A stretch of DNA of 40,576 nucleotides. Origin: Lactobacillaceae bacterium. Its GTDB lineage: Bacteria > Bacillota > Bacilli > Lactobacillales > Lactobacillaceae. The position numbers and the translations under genes are program-made. Below, in pieces: positions 1 to 8,092 of this stretch (its first letter is position 1; each line of letters starts with the position of its first letter). The notes under the pieces are model-generated. The model was given only the letters and a program-made list of their open reading frames with translations, did not search any database and was not told where the DNA came from. The DNA is taken from the NCBI GenBank assembly GCA_031289615.1, contig JAITPD010000022.1:1-40576 (forward strand), in the 5' to 3' direction.

Positions 1-193
1 ATTCGAACCACCTTCGTTACTAAGTCGCCCAGCTGTATGACACAGCTGCCCAACTAAGTACTGCGGATCGTGTTTTGGTAAGCGATAAATCGCTAACAAA
101 ACGCATAATGAATCGTGCAAGGCCAATCCGAAACGCAAAGAATCTTTAGCGAAGCTGATCAACCAAAGCCAATTATTATTACATAACTAGCAA
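1..193 (+). repeat. Diverged or partial copy A of the intergenic structured element
   Basis: The right half matches the other copies in the window: the AATCTTTAGCGAAGCTGATC block (141-160) is followed by TTACATAACTAGC at 179-191, the same terminal repeat that closes the copy at 38641-39056. The left half is diverged but still hairpin-rich. CAGCTGT/ACAGCTG can pair around a 5-nt loop (about 30-48), and GTTTTG...CAAAAC forms a long stem (about 71-102). The left end lies outside the window or is lost. It occupies the space downstream of dnaN. I see no gene in it. Confidence 0.6.
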
Positions 194-204
194 AATACAT
201 TAAA

Positions 205-1335
205 TTAATACGTCCGAACTGGTGTAATTAATTGAATAAAGTTCGTTTCGTTATTTGTTGGCACCAAAGTAAATGGATCCAGCGCCGTTTTGAAGCCAAT
301 TTGAATTTGTTCATCACCAAATGACTTCAATGCATCACGCATATAATCAGGGTTGAACGAAATTGTTAACTCATCTCCAGCAGTTTCAGCAGCGAAAATT
401 TCTTCTTCAATTTTACCAACTTCAGGTGAATTAGAAGAAATCATTGACTTGGCATCTGAAACCATGAATTGAATCACATTTGAACGTCCTTCATGAGAAA
501 GCAACGCCGCACGGTCAATCGTTTGCAACAATTCACGCGCATTAATTGTGATAGTTGTACGCTTTTCAGTTGGAATCAATCGTGACGCATCTGGGTAATT
601 TCCTTCCAACAAACGTGAATAGAAAATTGTATTTGGTCCCAATTGGAAGATCACTTGATTTGAAGCCACACGAATTTCAACGGTTTCAACTTCTTCCAAC
701 ATTCCTTGCAATTGAAGTAATGATGCTCCGGGAATAATAATATCAGCATTGACATCACTTGTTCCAAAAGCCAAAGTCCGTTGTGCCAAACGATGACGAT
801 CAGTGGCAACAGCAGTCAAATTTCCACCAGCCAAAATAAAATGCACACCAGTCAAAATCGGTTGACTTAGTTGTTTTGAAACTGCAATAACAGTTTGCCC
901 GATCACTTCAATTAAAGTTGATGCAGGCAAAACTAAATTATTTTGAATATCAACTTCTGGCAAGTGTGGGTAATTATTCACATCTTGTCCATGAATATCG
1001 AATTCTGCTGAACCAGAGGTGATCTTGGCTTGTAATCCAGTGGTGTTTGCCAACGTAACTTCTTCACCAGGCAAACGCTTCACGATGTTTGAGAAGAATG
1101 TAGCTGGCAACGTAATTCCGCCAACTTCAGTAACTACTAATTTAGCAGTGTCATCTGTTGTTGGGATTGTTGTTTCAATTGAAATATCTGTATCTGAACC
1201 TGTCAAAGTCAATCCATTATCAGTCAATACCAACTTGATATTGGTCAGGATTGGCATGGCAGTTCGAGACGAAATTGCTCGATTGACATTATTAAGTGCT
1301 TTGATGAAAGCTTGACGATTAATTGTAAATTGCAT
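205..1335 (-). CDS. dnaN: DNA polymerase III beta subunit (sliding clamp)
   Basis: The 376-residue product has the usual length and the three-domain architecture of bacterial beta clamps. It starts MQFTINRQAF and ends with the typical LITPVRTY tail (compare L-P-[VM]-R-[TL] C-termini). The clamp encircles DNA and tethers replicative polymerase. The start is supported by GAGGAG 8 nt upstream of ATG. It is the second gene of a leftward dnaA-dnaN pair, separated from dnaA by 203 bp that hold DnaA boxes and the predicted unwinding region. Identification is secure by sequence and synteny. Confidence 0.98.
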   Translation of the reverse strand: MQFTINRQAFIKALNNVNRAISSRTAMPILTNIKLVLTDNGLTLTGSDTDISIETTIPTTDDTAKLVVTEVGGITLPATFFSNIVKRLPGEEVTLANTTGLQAKITSGSAEFDIHGQDVNNYPHLPEVDIQNNLVLPASTLIEVIGQTVIAVSKQLSQPILTGVHFILAGGNLTAVATDRHRLAQRTLAFGTSDVNADIIIPGASLLQLQGMLEEVETVEIRVASNQVIFQLGPNTIFYSRLLEGNYPDASRLIPTEKRTTITINARELLQTIDRAALLSHEGRSNVIQFMVSDAKSMISSNSPEVGKIEEEIFAAETAGDELTISFNPDYMRDALKSFGDEQIQIGFKTALDPFTLVPTNNETNFIQLITPVRTY

Positions 1336-1387
1336 ATTTGGAACTCCTCATGAAAATGAATCAGATTGGGCTAAGGGCGGCGAATGA

Positions 1388-1536
1388 TTAATGACTTATT
1401 TATTAACTTAGAAGTTAGTAGTAATAGTAGGCCCTGTGGAAAATGTGTAAAACTGTTCTTAGGCTTATTATACCAATATTTTTGCTCTGTATATAACTCT
1501 GTGGATAAATCAAGGATAATTTAATAGTTATCCACA
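1388..1536. other. oriC: oriC, unwinding side: DnaA-trio, AT-rich DUE and DnaA boxes between dnaA and dnaN
   Basis: Read on the plus strand there are five consecutive trinucleotides TAG-TAG-TAA-TAG-TAG at 1416-1430, then GCCC, then a DnaA box TGTGGAAAA at 1435-1443. To the left lies the AT-rich stretch 1388-1412, the probable duplex-unwinding element. Two perfect boxes follow: TGTGGATAA at 1500-1508 and TTATCCACA at 1528-1536. In the dnaA-to-dnaN direction this gives box, GC-rich spacer, DnaA-trio, AT-rich DUE, the arrangement known for the Bacillus subtilis unwinding region. Assignment rests on motif order; melting has not been measured. Confidence 0.85.
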
Positions 1537-1538
1537 GG

Positions 1539-2936
1539 CTATTTTTGCAGATTAGCACGAATCTCTTGCATTTGATGCTCAAGATTTTTATCTTCTAAGA
1601 CTGCTTCTTCAATTTTACTCGTTGAATGCATAACTGTCGTGTGATCTTTTCCACCAAAGGCGCGACCAATGGCTGGCAATGATTCTTGCGTGATTTCGCG
1701 GGATAGATACATCGCGATTTGACGTGGAATCACAATCTCTTTGACCCGGCTCTTACCAGTTAGATCGGTGAGTGTGACATTAAAATACTTTGCAACAGCA
1801 TTTTGAATCATCTCGATTGAAATAATGTTGGCACGTTCGAAATCAAGATCTGCTAGAATGTTACGAATTAAATCAACGGTCACAGTGTCATTACTAAATC
1901 TAATTTTAGCGACAACCTTTGAGAAAACACCTTCAAGCTCACGAACGTTAGTATTAACAGCGTTTGCAATCTCTGACAAAACGTCATAGGCAATTTCGAT
2001 GTTGGCTTCTTCAGCTTTGTTCTTTAGAATGGCGATCTTTGTCTCAGGATCGGGCTTCGTCAAATTGGCAGGATAACCCATGGCGAAACGCGATACAAGG
2101 CGATCTTCAATTCCTTTAATATCCTTTGGAAGCTTATCAGAAGTCAAAACAATTTGGTGACCGCTACGAGTAATGGCATTAAAAGTATTAAAAAATTCTT
2201 CTTGAACGTTTTCTTTACCAGCCAATAATTGAATATCGTCGACAAGTAACAAATCAACATTGCGATACTCTTCTTTAAACTCGCTCGTCTTTTGGAAACG
2301 CAGTGCATCCGTCCAATCATTCATAAAATCATCGGTTGTGATAAATTTAACGTTTGCATCTGGATTCCGACGAAGTAAATCATTTCCAATTGCCTGCATT
2401 AAATGGGTTTTACCAAGCCCTGAATTACCATATAGAAGTAACGGGTTCCATTCTTCACCAGGATGCTCAGCAATCGCTTCTGCTACTGATTTAGCTTCAC
2501 GATTAGGTGTAGATGCTATAAATGTGTCAAAACGAAACTTAGGATTAAGTTTTGCTTGTTTAGAAATTTTAACCGAGACTGAAGCTGATGATTCAGCAGG
2601 AGTATCAATTGTAGGTAAGCCATTGGATTCAACCGCAATCGGAACACGTTGATTAATAAATGTTACGACCGGTAAGATCACAGTTGCGTTACCGGAAATA
2701 TTTGCAGAAGCTTGGAGCGCAGCAGCAATAAATTGTGAGTAATACTGGCCTGCAGGTGTACTCCATTCTTCAGCAACATTTTGATGGGGGGTTGATAAGT
2801 ATAAATTGTTTCCATTGGCGGATTCAATAAAACTCAGCGGGGTGAGCCCTTCTACGTACGATTCAAACGTCATTCCTGGCGCAATTGTTTTCCGTAGTTC
2901 TTCCTTAATGGCGTCCCAAAGCTGGATATGATCCAT
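1539..2936 (-). CDS. dnaA: Chromosomal replication initiator DnaA
   Basis: The 465-residue AAA+ initiator binds DnaA boxes and opens oriC. Visible parts are an N-terminal domain (about 1-90), a variable linker (90-130), Walker A GNSGLGKT at 170-177, Walker B LLLVDDIQ with the acidic pair near 233-234, and a C-terminal DNA-binding domain with the signature GKDHTTVMHS. AAGGAGG lies just upstream of the ATG. Both flanking intergenic regions carry DnaA boxes, so autoregulation of dnaA by DnaA is likely. The gene runs leftward, divergent from rpmH. Confidence 0.99.
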   Translation of the reverse strand: MDHIQLWDAIKEELRKTIAPGMTFESYVEGLTPLSFIESANGNNLYLSTPHQNVAEEWSTPAGQYYSQFIAAALQASANISGNATVILPVVTFINQRVPIAVESNGLPTIDTPAESSASVSVKISKQAKLNPKFRFDTFIASTPNREAKSVAEAIAEHPGEEWNPLLLYGNSGLGKTHLMQAIGNDLLRRNPDANVKFITTDDFMNDWTDALRFQKTSEFKEEYRNVDLLLVDDIQLLAGKENVQEEFFNTFNAITRSGHQIVLTSDKLPKDIKGIEDRLVSRFAMGYPANLTKPDPETKIAILKNKAEEANIEIAYDVLSEIANAVNTNVRELEGVFSKVVAKIRFSNDTVTVDLIRNILADLDFERANIISIEMIQNAVAKYFNVTLTDLTGKSRVKEIVIPRQIAMYLSREITQESLPAIGRAFGGKDHTTVMHSTSKIEEAVLEDKNLEHQMQEIRANLQK

Positions 2937-3056
2937 GGGAGAGCCTCCTTAATATTTATAGAAATAAAATTTCATTTTAAGCTGACTGTATTTTTATCAG
3001 CCTAAAATTCTGATTTAATTTTGAACATAAAGTTATTCTACCAGTATTTAGAATAG

Positions 3057-3397
3057 TTTTCCACAGGTTCATTAAAATTCATTTATTTACAGTGGAAAAT
3101 TAGCTAACATTTTGAGATATTCACAGGTTGTGCGTAAAGTTATTCATAAATCCACAAGGTTGTTTATAACAAAACGAAGACAAATGTGTAAAACTTGCAA
3201 AACTGCTTTCAATGGTTAGTTATCAAGAGGTCACTGTGTAAAAATAAGCTTAAAATAAAAGGTTATTAACAGAGTTTTCCACATATCCACAGGCAAATAT
3301 TTGTTTTCTTTCCACACGCTGTGGATAATGTGGATATCTTGTGGATAACGAGGAAAACTGCATAACATACAGTTATTTTGTAATAATTAGTCCACAT
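3057..3397. other. oriC: oriC, upstream DnaA-box cluster between dnaA and rpmH
   Basis: The 641-bp gap between dnaA and rpmH is AT-rich and contains no gene. Perfect DnaA boxes (TGTGGATAA) are at 3320-3328 and 3340-3348. One-mismatch or relaxed boxes are at 3057-3065 and 3275-3283 (TTTTCCACA), 3117-3125 (ATATTCACA), 3283-3291 (ATATCCACA), 3329-3337 (TGTGGATAT) and about 3389-3397. With the boxes on the other side of dnaA this makes a bipartite origin. The region should also hold the divergent dnaA and rpmH promoters, which I could not assign with confidence. Confidence 0.88.
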
Positions 3398-3578
3398 AAC
3401 GGAGCGTTATTTTCTGGAAAACTAAAAAGAGCAAAAAAATTGTAAATTATTTTATAGAATGATTAAAACGCCGAATTTACTTGCTTTCCATGCTGTGAGA
3501 TGGTATCATAATTCTTGAATTGTTTTTGGTATTAAGAGAAAACAGACAAATCTGACTACGAATGGGAGGTGTAATCAC

Positions 3579-3713
3579 ATGAAGCGCACATATCAACCAA
3601 AGAAGCGTCATCGCGAACGCGTGCACGGCTTCCGCAAGCGCATGAGCACTAGCAACGGGCGCAAAGTGCTTGCACGTCGCCGCCAAAAGGGCCGCAAGGT
3701 ATTGTCAGCCTAA
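3579..3713 (+). CDS. rpmH: 50S ribosomal protein L34
   Basis: This is a 44-residue, strongly basic protein starting [12 protein letters not shown] and ending GRKVLSA, the standard L34 pattern and length. It is part of the large ribosomal subunit. The start is set by GGGAGG upstream of the ATG at 3579. It is the first rightward gene from oriC and lies upstream of rnpA, the conserved bacterial arrangement. The local base composition is noticeably more GC-rich than the flanks, as expected for a highly expressed ribosomal gene. Confidence 0.98.
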   Translation: MKRTYQPKKRHRERVHGFRKRMSTSNGRKVLARRRQKGRKVLSA

Positions 3714-3750
3714 TTGGGCAGGGCCTTTATTAGGAAACTGATAATAAACG

Positions 3751-3796
3751 AACACGGGTAGTTCGGCCAATTGGCTGGATCATCCGTGTTTTTGTT
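3751..3796 (+). terminator. Hairpin with T-run between rpmH and rnpA
   Basis: AACACGG (3751-3757) pairs with CCGTGTT (3784-3790), with an inner GGCCA/TGGCT stem, followed by TTTTG. It can act as a terminator or attenuator, lowering rnpA expression relative to rpmH. Confidence 0.7.
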
Positions 3797-3829
3797 TTAA
3801 TGATTGTGTTTTAAATAGAGGAGAGAAAA

Positions 3830-4195
3830 ATGCGTAAGAGTTATCGAGTAAAAACAGAAAAGGATTTTCAAACTGTTTTTGAGCAACATAATTCAGTAGC
3901 AAATAAAATGTTTATCATCTATACAATGGAGAAACCTGAGCAAAAGCATCTGAGACTAGGAATTTCGATTTCTAAGAAGGTTGGCTTGCGTGGGCATGAA
4001 CGAGTTTGGGTTAAGCGTCGGATTCGCCAGAGTGTGCTTGAGTTTATGCCAGAGTTAAAACAAGATGTTGATATTTTAGTAATTGCTCGACCTTCTGCGC
4101 ATGATCAAGAGATGCCAGTGATTAAACAAAATTTGGCTCATGCGTTTAAACTTGCGGGACTTTTAGCTAAGGATAAAACGATTGAGAATGTCTGA
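3830..4195 (+). CDS. rnpA: Ribonuclease P protein component
   Basis: The 121-residue basic protein is the protein cofactor of RNase P, which trims the 5' leader of tRNA precursors. It shows the family pattern: N-terminal LRK-like start (MRKSYRVKTEKDF), central SISKKVG, then a basic helix and VIARPSA. The usual RNR motif (as in MRNRIKRLIR) is replaced here by ERVWVKRRIR, so the second and third positions differ while the following KRxxR is kept. GAGGAG precedes the ATG at 3830. It lies between rpmH and yidC, as is typical. Confidence 0.96.
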   Translation: MRKSYRVKTEKDFQTVFEQHNSVANKMFIIYTMEKPEQKHLRLGISISKKVGLRGHERVWVKRRIRQSVLEFMPELKQDVDILVIARPSAHDQEMPVIKQNLAHAFKLAGLLAKDKTIENV

Positions 4196-4248
4196 TAACT
4201 AGGTGTGGTAAGAAAATAACAAACTATAACTTATATTTGGAGAATAAT

Positions 4249-5097
4249 ATGAATTTAGCTGAAAAATTGCCGAAGTTAGCAAACTATCGGAAATCAATTG
4301 CCGCAGCGTTGGTTGCCCTAATCATAATGGTTGTGGCCGGAGTGATGTTTCAAGGACCAGCAATTGGCCATGGTTTCTGGGGTGGAACGATCATTGGAAA
4401 CTTTGCTCGTTCAATTCTAGGGGTTTCATCGTGGTTTGGTGATAATTATGGAGTTGGAATTATCGTCTTTACGCTTTTGATCCGGATTCTGGTGTTGCCT
4501 TTGATGGTTTACCAAACTGGTTCAATGAAAAAGATGCAAGAAGTGGCTCCGGTCATTAAGAAGTTGCAAGAAAAGTACCCAAATCGTAAAGATCCCGAGC
4601 AAATGCGCTTAATGCAAGCTGAAACGTCAGCGTTGTATAAGGAAGCTGGAGTTAATCCATTCGCATCATTCTTGCCATTAATCGTTCAAATGCCAATCTT
4701 GATTGCGTTGTACCAATCAATCTACAACACAAAGGTTTTGCAAACTGGAAACTTTTTGTGGACGCAACTTGGACAACACGACCACACGTATATTTTGCCC
4801 ATCTTAGCAGCGTTGTTCACATTTGCATCATCATACTTGGTAATGTTGGGACAGCCTGAGAAGAACGGTATGACGACCACGATGACGTATGCGATGCCAG
4901 TGATGATCTTTATCTTCGCGATCAATGTGCCATCAGCTTTGTCACTGTACTGGGTGATCTCAAATGCGTTCCAAGTGGCGCAAACATGGACGATTCAAAA
5001 TCCGTTTGAAATTCGTCGTGAACGTGAAGCAAAGAAAGCGGCTGAAAAAGCTAAAGAACGTGCTATTCGCAAGGCAACTAAGTCAAAGAAGCGTTAA
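4249..5097 (+). CDS. yidC: Membrane protein insertase YidC/OxaA
   Basis: The 282-residue polytopic protein inserts and folds inner membrane proteins with or without SecYEG. A hydrophobic N-terminal segment (about 18-35) is followed by the conserved 60TM region, with the groove arginine in TLLIRILVLPL and the hydrophobic LYQSIYNT and ALSLYWVISN segments. The tail is very basic and lysine-rich, as expected for ribosome contact. I chose ATG 4249, 6 nt after GGAG, over a TTG at 4237 that overlaps this site. Gram-positive homologues often carry a lipobox cysteine after the first segment; here the equivalent stretch reads VVAGVMFQ with no cysteine, so lipid modification is unlikely. Confidence 0.96.
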   Translation: MNLAEKLPKLANYRKSIAAALVALIIMVVAGVMFQGPAIGHGFWGGTIIGNFARSILGVSSWFGDNYGVGIIVFTLLIRILVLPLMVYQTGSMKKMQEVAPVIKKLQEKYPNRKDPEQMRLMQAETSALYKEAGVNPFASFLPLIVQMPILIALYQSIYNTKVLQTGNFLWTQLGQHDHTYILPILAALFTFASSYLVMLGQPEKNGMTTTMTYAMPVMIFIFAINVPSALSLYWVISNAFQVAQTWTIQNPFEIRREREAKKAAEKAKERAIRKATKSKKR

Positions 5098-5112
5098 TCT
5101 GATAATAAAAAT

Positions 5113-5150
5113 GGTGGTTGAGACTATGAATCTCGACCACCCTTTATTTT
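5113..5150. terminator. Bidirectional terminator between yidC and tetR
   Basis: GGTGGTTGAGA (5113-5123) pairs perfectly with TCTCGACCACC (5131-5141). T-rich tracts follow on both strands, so it can end both yidC and the converging regulator gene. Confidence 0.9.
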
Positions 5151-5698
5151 AGAGTTTGTTGAATGCTAGGAGCAAGAAAATCCCAAAGTGCTTCAAATTT
5201 TTCTTCAAAATCATTACTGAGCCAAGCCGGTGCGAACGCTGGTGCCGCAAACCAAGTGAAAGTTGTAATGATATTCACAGAGTTTTCTTGTTCCCAACCA
5301 ATCAGCGAAGTCAACTTTTCGGCCAATTCATTTAAGTGTCTAGCCAATAACTCAGGATCTTGATCCACATAAGCAGTATATAGCGCAAACATTTTAGCGT
5401 CTTTTTTATAGCTATTCCGTTTTGCATTAACAAAAGACCATAACCAATCGTGAATTAACTGGTTTTTATCAACGGGTTCGGAAGCTTTAAATGTAAGTGT
5501 TTCTATTAAAATGGTATCCAACCAGCGAATTGATAATGCTCCCCACAAAGTTTTTTTATTTTTAAAATATTTATACAAAGCAGCGTGTGTCATGCCGAGT
5601 TCTGAAGCAACACTGGATAAGGAAACATTTTCCATCCCTTTGGCTTCAATTAATTGTTCGGCGGTATTTAAGATTAATTCCTCTGATAATATTTGCAT
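5144..5698 (-). CDS. TetR-family transcriptional regulator
   Basis: The 184-residue protein has an N-terminal helix-turn-helix of TetR type (LILNTAEQLIEAKG... VSLSSVASELGMTHAALYKYFKNKKTLW, about 9-47) and an all-helical ligand domain. It is divergent from the DUF2798/NTF2-like pair and most likely represses it and itself. The gap contains inverted repeats of TTACAA type. It resembles the regulator at 30177-30749 along its length (HDWL and ALYK blocks), so the two are probably paralogues. A TAAAAT box only a few bases before the ATG suggests a very short or absent leader. The inducer is not deducible. Confidence 0.85.
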   Translation of the reverse strand: MQILSEELILNTAEQLIEAKGMENVSLSSVASELGMTHAALYKYFKNKKTLWGALSIRWLDTILIETLTFKASEPVDKNQLIHDWLWSFVNAKRNSYKKDAKMFALYTAYVDQDPELLARHLNELAEKLTSLIGWEQENSVNIITTFTWFAAPAFAPAWLSNDFEEKFEALWDFLAPSIQQTLK

Positions 5699-5741
5699 AG
5701 GTCTATTTTACCACGTTAGTTACAAAAATAAAAATGTGTAG

Positions 5742-5810
5742 TTACAATTGTTGACATTTGTAAATGGAGGGTGTATTATTAATTTCAGTTACAAAATACT
5801 AAAAATGTAA
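5742..5810 (+). promoter_or_regulatory. Promoter and probable TetR operators of the DUF2798 operon
   Basis: TTGACA (5751-5756), a 17-bp spacer and TATTAT (5774-5779) make a near-consensus sigma-A promoter. An inverted repeat TTACAA-N10-TTGTAA (5742-5763) covers the -35 box. A second, TTACA-N12-TGTAA, lies in the leader at about 5789-5810, and a further TTACA element sits to the left. Overlap with the promoter fits repression by the divergent TetR protein. The operator assignment is inference. Confidence 0.75.
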
Positions 5811-5823
5811 ATGGAGCATTAAT

Positions 5824-6273
5824 ATGTTTAATCAAAGAAATTTTCACACCTTGTTTGTAGTTACAATGTCACTTATTTTCACGTTTATCATGTCTGCAAT
5901 TTTGACGTTTGTGTTTGTAGGATTTTCAGAACACTACTTTATTGAATGGATGCAAGATTGGGCGGTCGCATTTGTTATTGCAGTCGTACTAAATAGTTTT
6001 ATTCCAGAAATGATTCAAGCGCGCATCAAAGGAATGTCACATCCAGTCATTCGCTATGCAGCAATCGCAGCGTTGATTAATACAATCATCTTGTCATTTG
6101 CACTAGTTAGCTTTGCATTACGTGGTTGGTCAAATCCGCAGTTCTTAGAATTTTGGTTGCTACATGCATGGCCGGTCGCAATGGTTTCCGCATTCTTAAT
6201 CAATTTGGTATTACCAAAATTGGTGGGACGTTTTGTTTCAGAACATTTAATTAAGAAAGAGGTTGTCGCATAA
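5824..6273 (+). CDS. DUF2798 family membrane protein (two-repeat form)
   Basis: The 149-residue protein has four predicted membrane segments, arranged as two copies of a two-helix unit (about 8-65 and 75-135). Each unit follows the DUF2798 pattern: a phenylalanine/threonine-rich first helix, then W-x-x-x-W/F-A-V-A-F and a conserved P. No biochemical role is established for the family. GGAGC lies 6 nt before the ATG. Its stop overlaps the next start (TAATG at 6271-6275), so the two genes are translationally coupled. Control is probably by the divergent TetR. Confidence 0.8.
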   Translation: MFNQRNFHTLFVVTMSLIFTFIMSAILTFVFVGFSEHYFIEWMQDWAVAFVIAVVLNSFIPEMIQARIKGMSHPVIRYAAIAALINTIILSFALVSFALRGWSNPQFLEFWLLHAWPVAMVSAFLINLVLPKLVGRFVSEHLIKKEVVA

Positions 6274-6593
6274 TGGAACTCCCAATTACTATTCAAAAAT
6301 TTATTGATACAACTAACTCGGCAGATAACGCAAATTTTGTTGCTACATTTACCGAAAGCGCGGAACTGGTTGACTGGGGACGCCGATTTACTGGACTGAC
6401 TGGCATTGCAAGCTGGAATAAGACAGATAATATCGGGAAGCAAGCTCATTTTGAAGCAGTTGATGCTCAAAAGATTACAGATATTGATTATATTGTGACG
6501 TTAAAGGTTACAGGTAATGGATTTAATGGCGTGAGTGATTTTAAAATTGAGATTCAAGGTGATTTGATTCAAAAATTAATCATCGAAGCATAA
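6273..6593 (+). CDS. NTF2-like/SnoaL-like small protein
   Basis: The 106-residue soluble protein matches the NTF2-like pattern: N-terminal helix (IQKFIDTTNSADNANFVATFTESAELVDWGRRFTGLTGIASW), then a sheet ending KIEIQGDLIQKLIIEA. This is the typical domain of small stress- or polyketide-associated proteins whose ligand varies. It is translationally coupled to the DUF2798 gene and shares the TetR-controlled promoter. The substrate cannot be read from the sequence. Confidence 0.78.
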   Translation: MELPITIQKFIDTTNSADNANFVATFTESAELVDWGRRFTGLTGIASWNKTDNIGKQAHFEAVDAQKITDIDYIVTLKVTGNGFNGVSDFKIEIQGDLIQKLIIEA

Positions 6594-6598
6594 AAAAT

Positions 6599-6639
6599 GG
6601 TGAGCCCCTGAGTAATTTTAGGAGTTCACCTTTTATTTT
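6599..6639. terminator. Bidirectional terminator
   Basis: GGTGAGCCCCT (6599-6609) pairs with AGGAGTTCACC (6620-6630) with one mismatch. A T-rich run follows on the plus strand and an A-run precedes it for the converging gene. Confidence 0.85.
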
Positions 6640-7717
6640 ATAGATTTTGATACCACAGCTGTTCTGTAGTTTGAACTGCCTTACCAGATTCAATTGCATC
6701 TTCAATCAACAATGTCAAATAGAAATCTTGTGCAGCTTCGGCAAAACTATAGATGCTTGGTCCATCATTCAACACGTAATCACGCATCTTTTCTAGACAA
6801 AGCGCCAACGCAATTTCATCATCAGAGAGCATTGCTTGATCATATGGATTTTGGAAGAGCCATTCGTCATTAAAAGTAAGACCCTTTAGCCCAATTCCTT
6901 CCATATTTTCATATTCGCCTTTGTTGACCCGCTTTATTCCAGACAACATCGGCGTTGCAAAGTCCTTTAAATAGCGCACTTCATGGTTATTGATTTCGCC
7001 ACGATCACCTTTGATTTGGATGTGCTGGCTCCGAATAAAGCTGCGATGTTGATCGTCTTCAAAGTTGTAGAGACCCATTTTGCCTTGACCAAAATCGAAC
7101 GTGGCAAGGGTTTGGTTGTAATCACGAAACGTCTCTTCTGTCACGGTTCCACCACGTTCAAAGCCGGGTTGTCCAGTGATTTTAAATCGTTGGGCAGTAA
7201 TAGTGGTCTGAGTTGCGTTAGTGTTTAATAATTCACGCATCAGAGCAATGGCGTGATAGTTATTGGTATATGAAATCGTGGCTGTTTGTGGGTGGCCGAT
7301 GATTTTTTTCATCAAAAGAGCTTTTTTAGCCTGCATATCTGGCCGCAAATGATATTGTTCTGCGACTTGGAACTTAGCATCTTTAGGCATGTTAGTAGCA
7401 AAACGTTGCAGATCTTCTAGTGTTGCGCCGACGGGAGTTTCTGAAAAGACTGGGATTCCAGTGGCTAGTGTTGCTAGGTTAACATTGGTTGCGACAGTAT
7501 GAGGAACGCAAACGACGGCAAATTGTGGGTGTTCAATGGTGAGTGCCTCGTCCAACGTTGGCACACATTTGAAGCCCCATTCAGTGTAATAGGTCAGCTG
7601 ATCGGGGTTGATTGTCACAATGGCTGTGATGTGAAATAAATCAGGCATGCGTTGGCTTAGACGCATATAAAATTCGGCTCGCCAGCCACCACCAATTAAA
7701 ATAAAATCTGTGCGCAT
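6638..7717 (-). CDS. Gfo/Idh/MocA-family oxidoreductase
   Basis: The product is 359 residues long from the preferred ATG (7717), with GGA 7 nt upstream; an in-frame ATG at 7729 has no usable ribosome site. The N-terminal Rossmann segment (ILIGGGWRAEFYMRL), a central PVFSETPVGATLEDL block and an EQYHLRP stretch match NAD(P)-dependent sugar or inositol dehydrogenases of this family. Most members act on sugars or their derivatives; the substrate here is unknown. It stands alone, with a structured repeat copy between its start and lepB. Confidence 0.82.
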   Translation of the reverse strand: MRTDFILIGGGWRAEFYMRLSQRMPDLFHITAIVTINPDQLTYYTEWGFKCVPTLDEALTIEHPQFAVVCVPHTVATNVNLATLATGIPVFSETPVGATLEDLQRFATNMPKDAKFQVAEQYHLRPDMQAKKALLMKKIIGHPQTATISYTNNYHAIALMRELLNTNATQTTITAQRFKITGQPGFERGGTVTEETFRDYNQTLATFDFGQGKMGLYNFEDDQHRSFIRSQHIQIKGDRGEINNHEVRYLKDFATPMLSGIKRVNKGEYENMEGIGLKGLTFNDEWLFQNPYDQAMLSDDEIALALCLEKMRDYVLNDGPSIYSFAEAAQDFYLTLLIEDAIESGKAVQTTEQLWYQNL

Positions 7718-7784
7718 TTCGTTGTCCATCCTATGAATATGATTTTATTCATTGTAGCAAGGAGTTGTGAACAAATTATAATAT

Positions 7785-8044
7785 TGTGCTAGTTATGAAA
7801 CATCTTGATCATTTCAAACCACCACGCTTTAAATAATGACCGAGTGCATCGTATAGTGTTGAACAGCGAAGCGATTCTGTCGTCGGATGATAGTTCCTGC
7901 TGAATCTAGGCGAACCTTTTCACGCGTGCTTTAGCGCCGTGAAATTGGCAAATTATTTTGCCATTCGCCGTGACTCGTGTAGGGCAATCCGAACGTAAAG
8001 AATCTTTAGCGAAGCTGATCAACTTAGCACAATATTACACAATA
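7785..8044 (+). repeat. Structured intergenic element, copy B (palindromic module missing)
   Basis: The left terminal repeat GTGCTAGTTATG (7786-7797) is identical to that of the 38641 copy. The right terminus is decayed (ATTACACAATAAAA). The core 7868-8021 contains the GCGAAGCGATTCTGTCGTCGG start, the TTTCACG/CGTGAAA stem, the TGGCAAATTATTTTGCCA hairpin and the AGAATCTTTAGCGAAGCTGA end. Only the right arm of the palindromic module remains (TCAAACCACCACGC about 7815-7829), so the module was lost here. It fills the 375-bp gap between the oxidoreductase and lepB. Confidence 0.88.
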
Positions 8045-8081
8045 AAAATCCACCTCCTCACACAACACGAGAAAGTGGATT
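8043..8081 (-). terminator. Terminator of lepB
   Basis: On the minus strand AATCCAC and GTGGATT pair, with an inner CTC/GAG pairing, followed by TTTTTATT. It abuts the end of repeat copy B. Confidence 0.8.
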
Positions 8082-8092
8082 CAATTTATAAA

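Noticed and set aside
1-75. tRNA-like segment (GGTTCGAAT on the minus strand resembles a T-loop, with a stem-loop before it)
   Set aside because: No D-stem or acceptor stem can be paired and the anticodon loop lacks U33. The hairpins fit a diverged copy of the intergenic element better.
3477-3686. Reading frame antisense to rpmH
   Set aside because: It lies on the complement of a conserved ribosomal gene, has no ribosome site and no recognisable domain.
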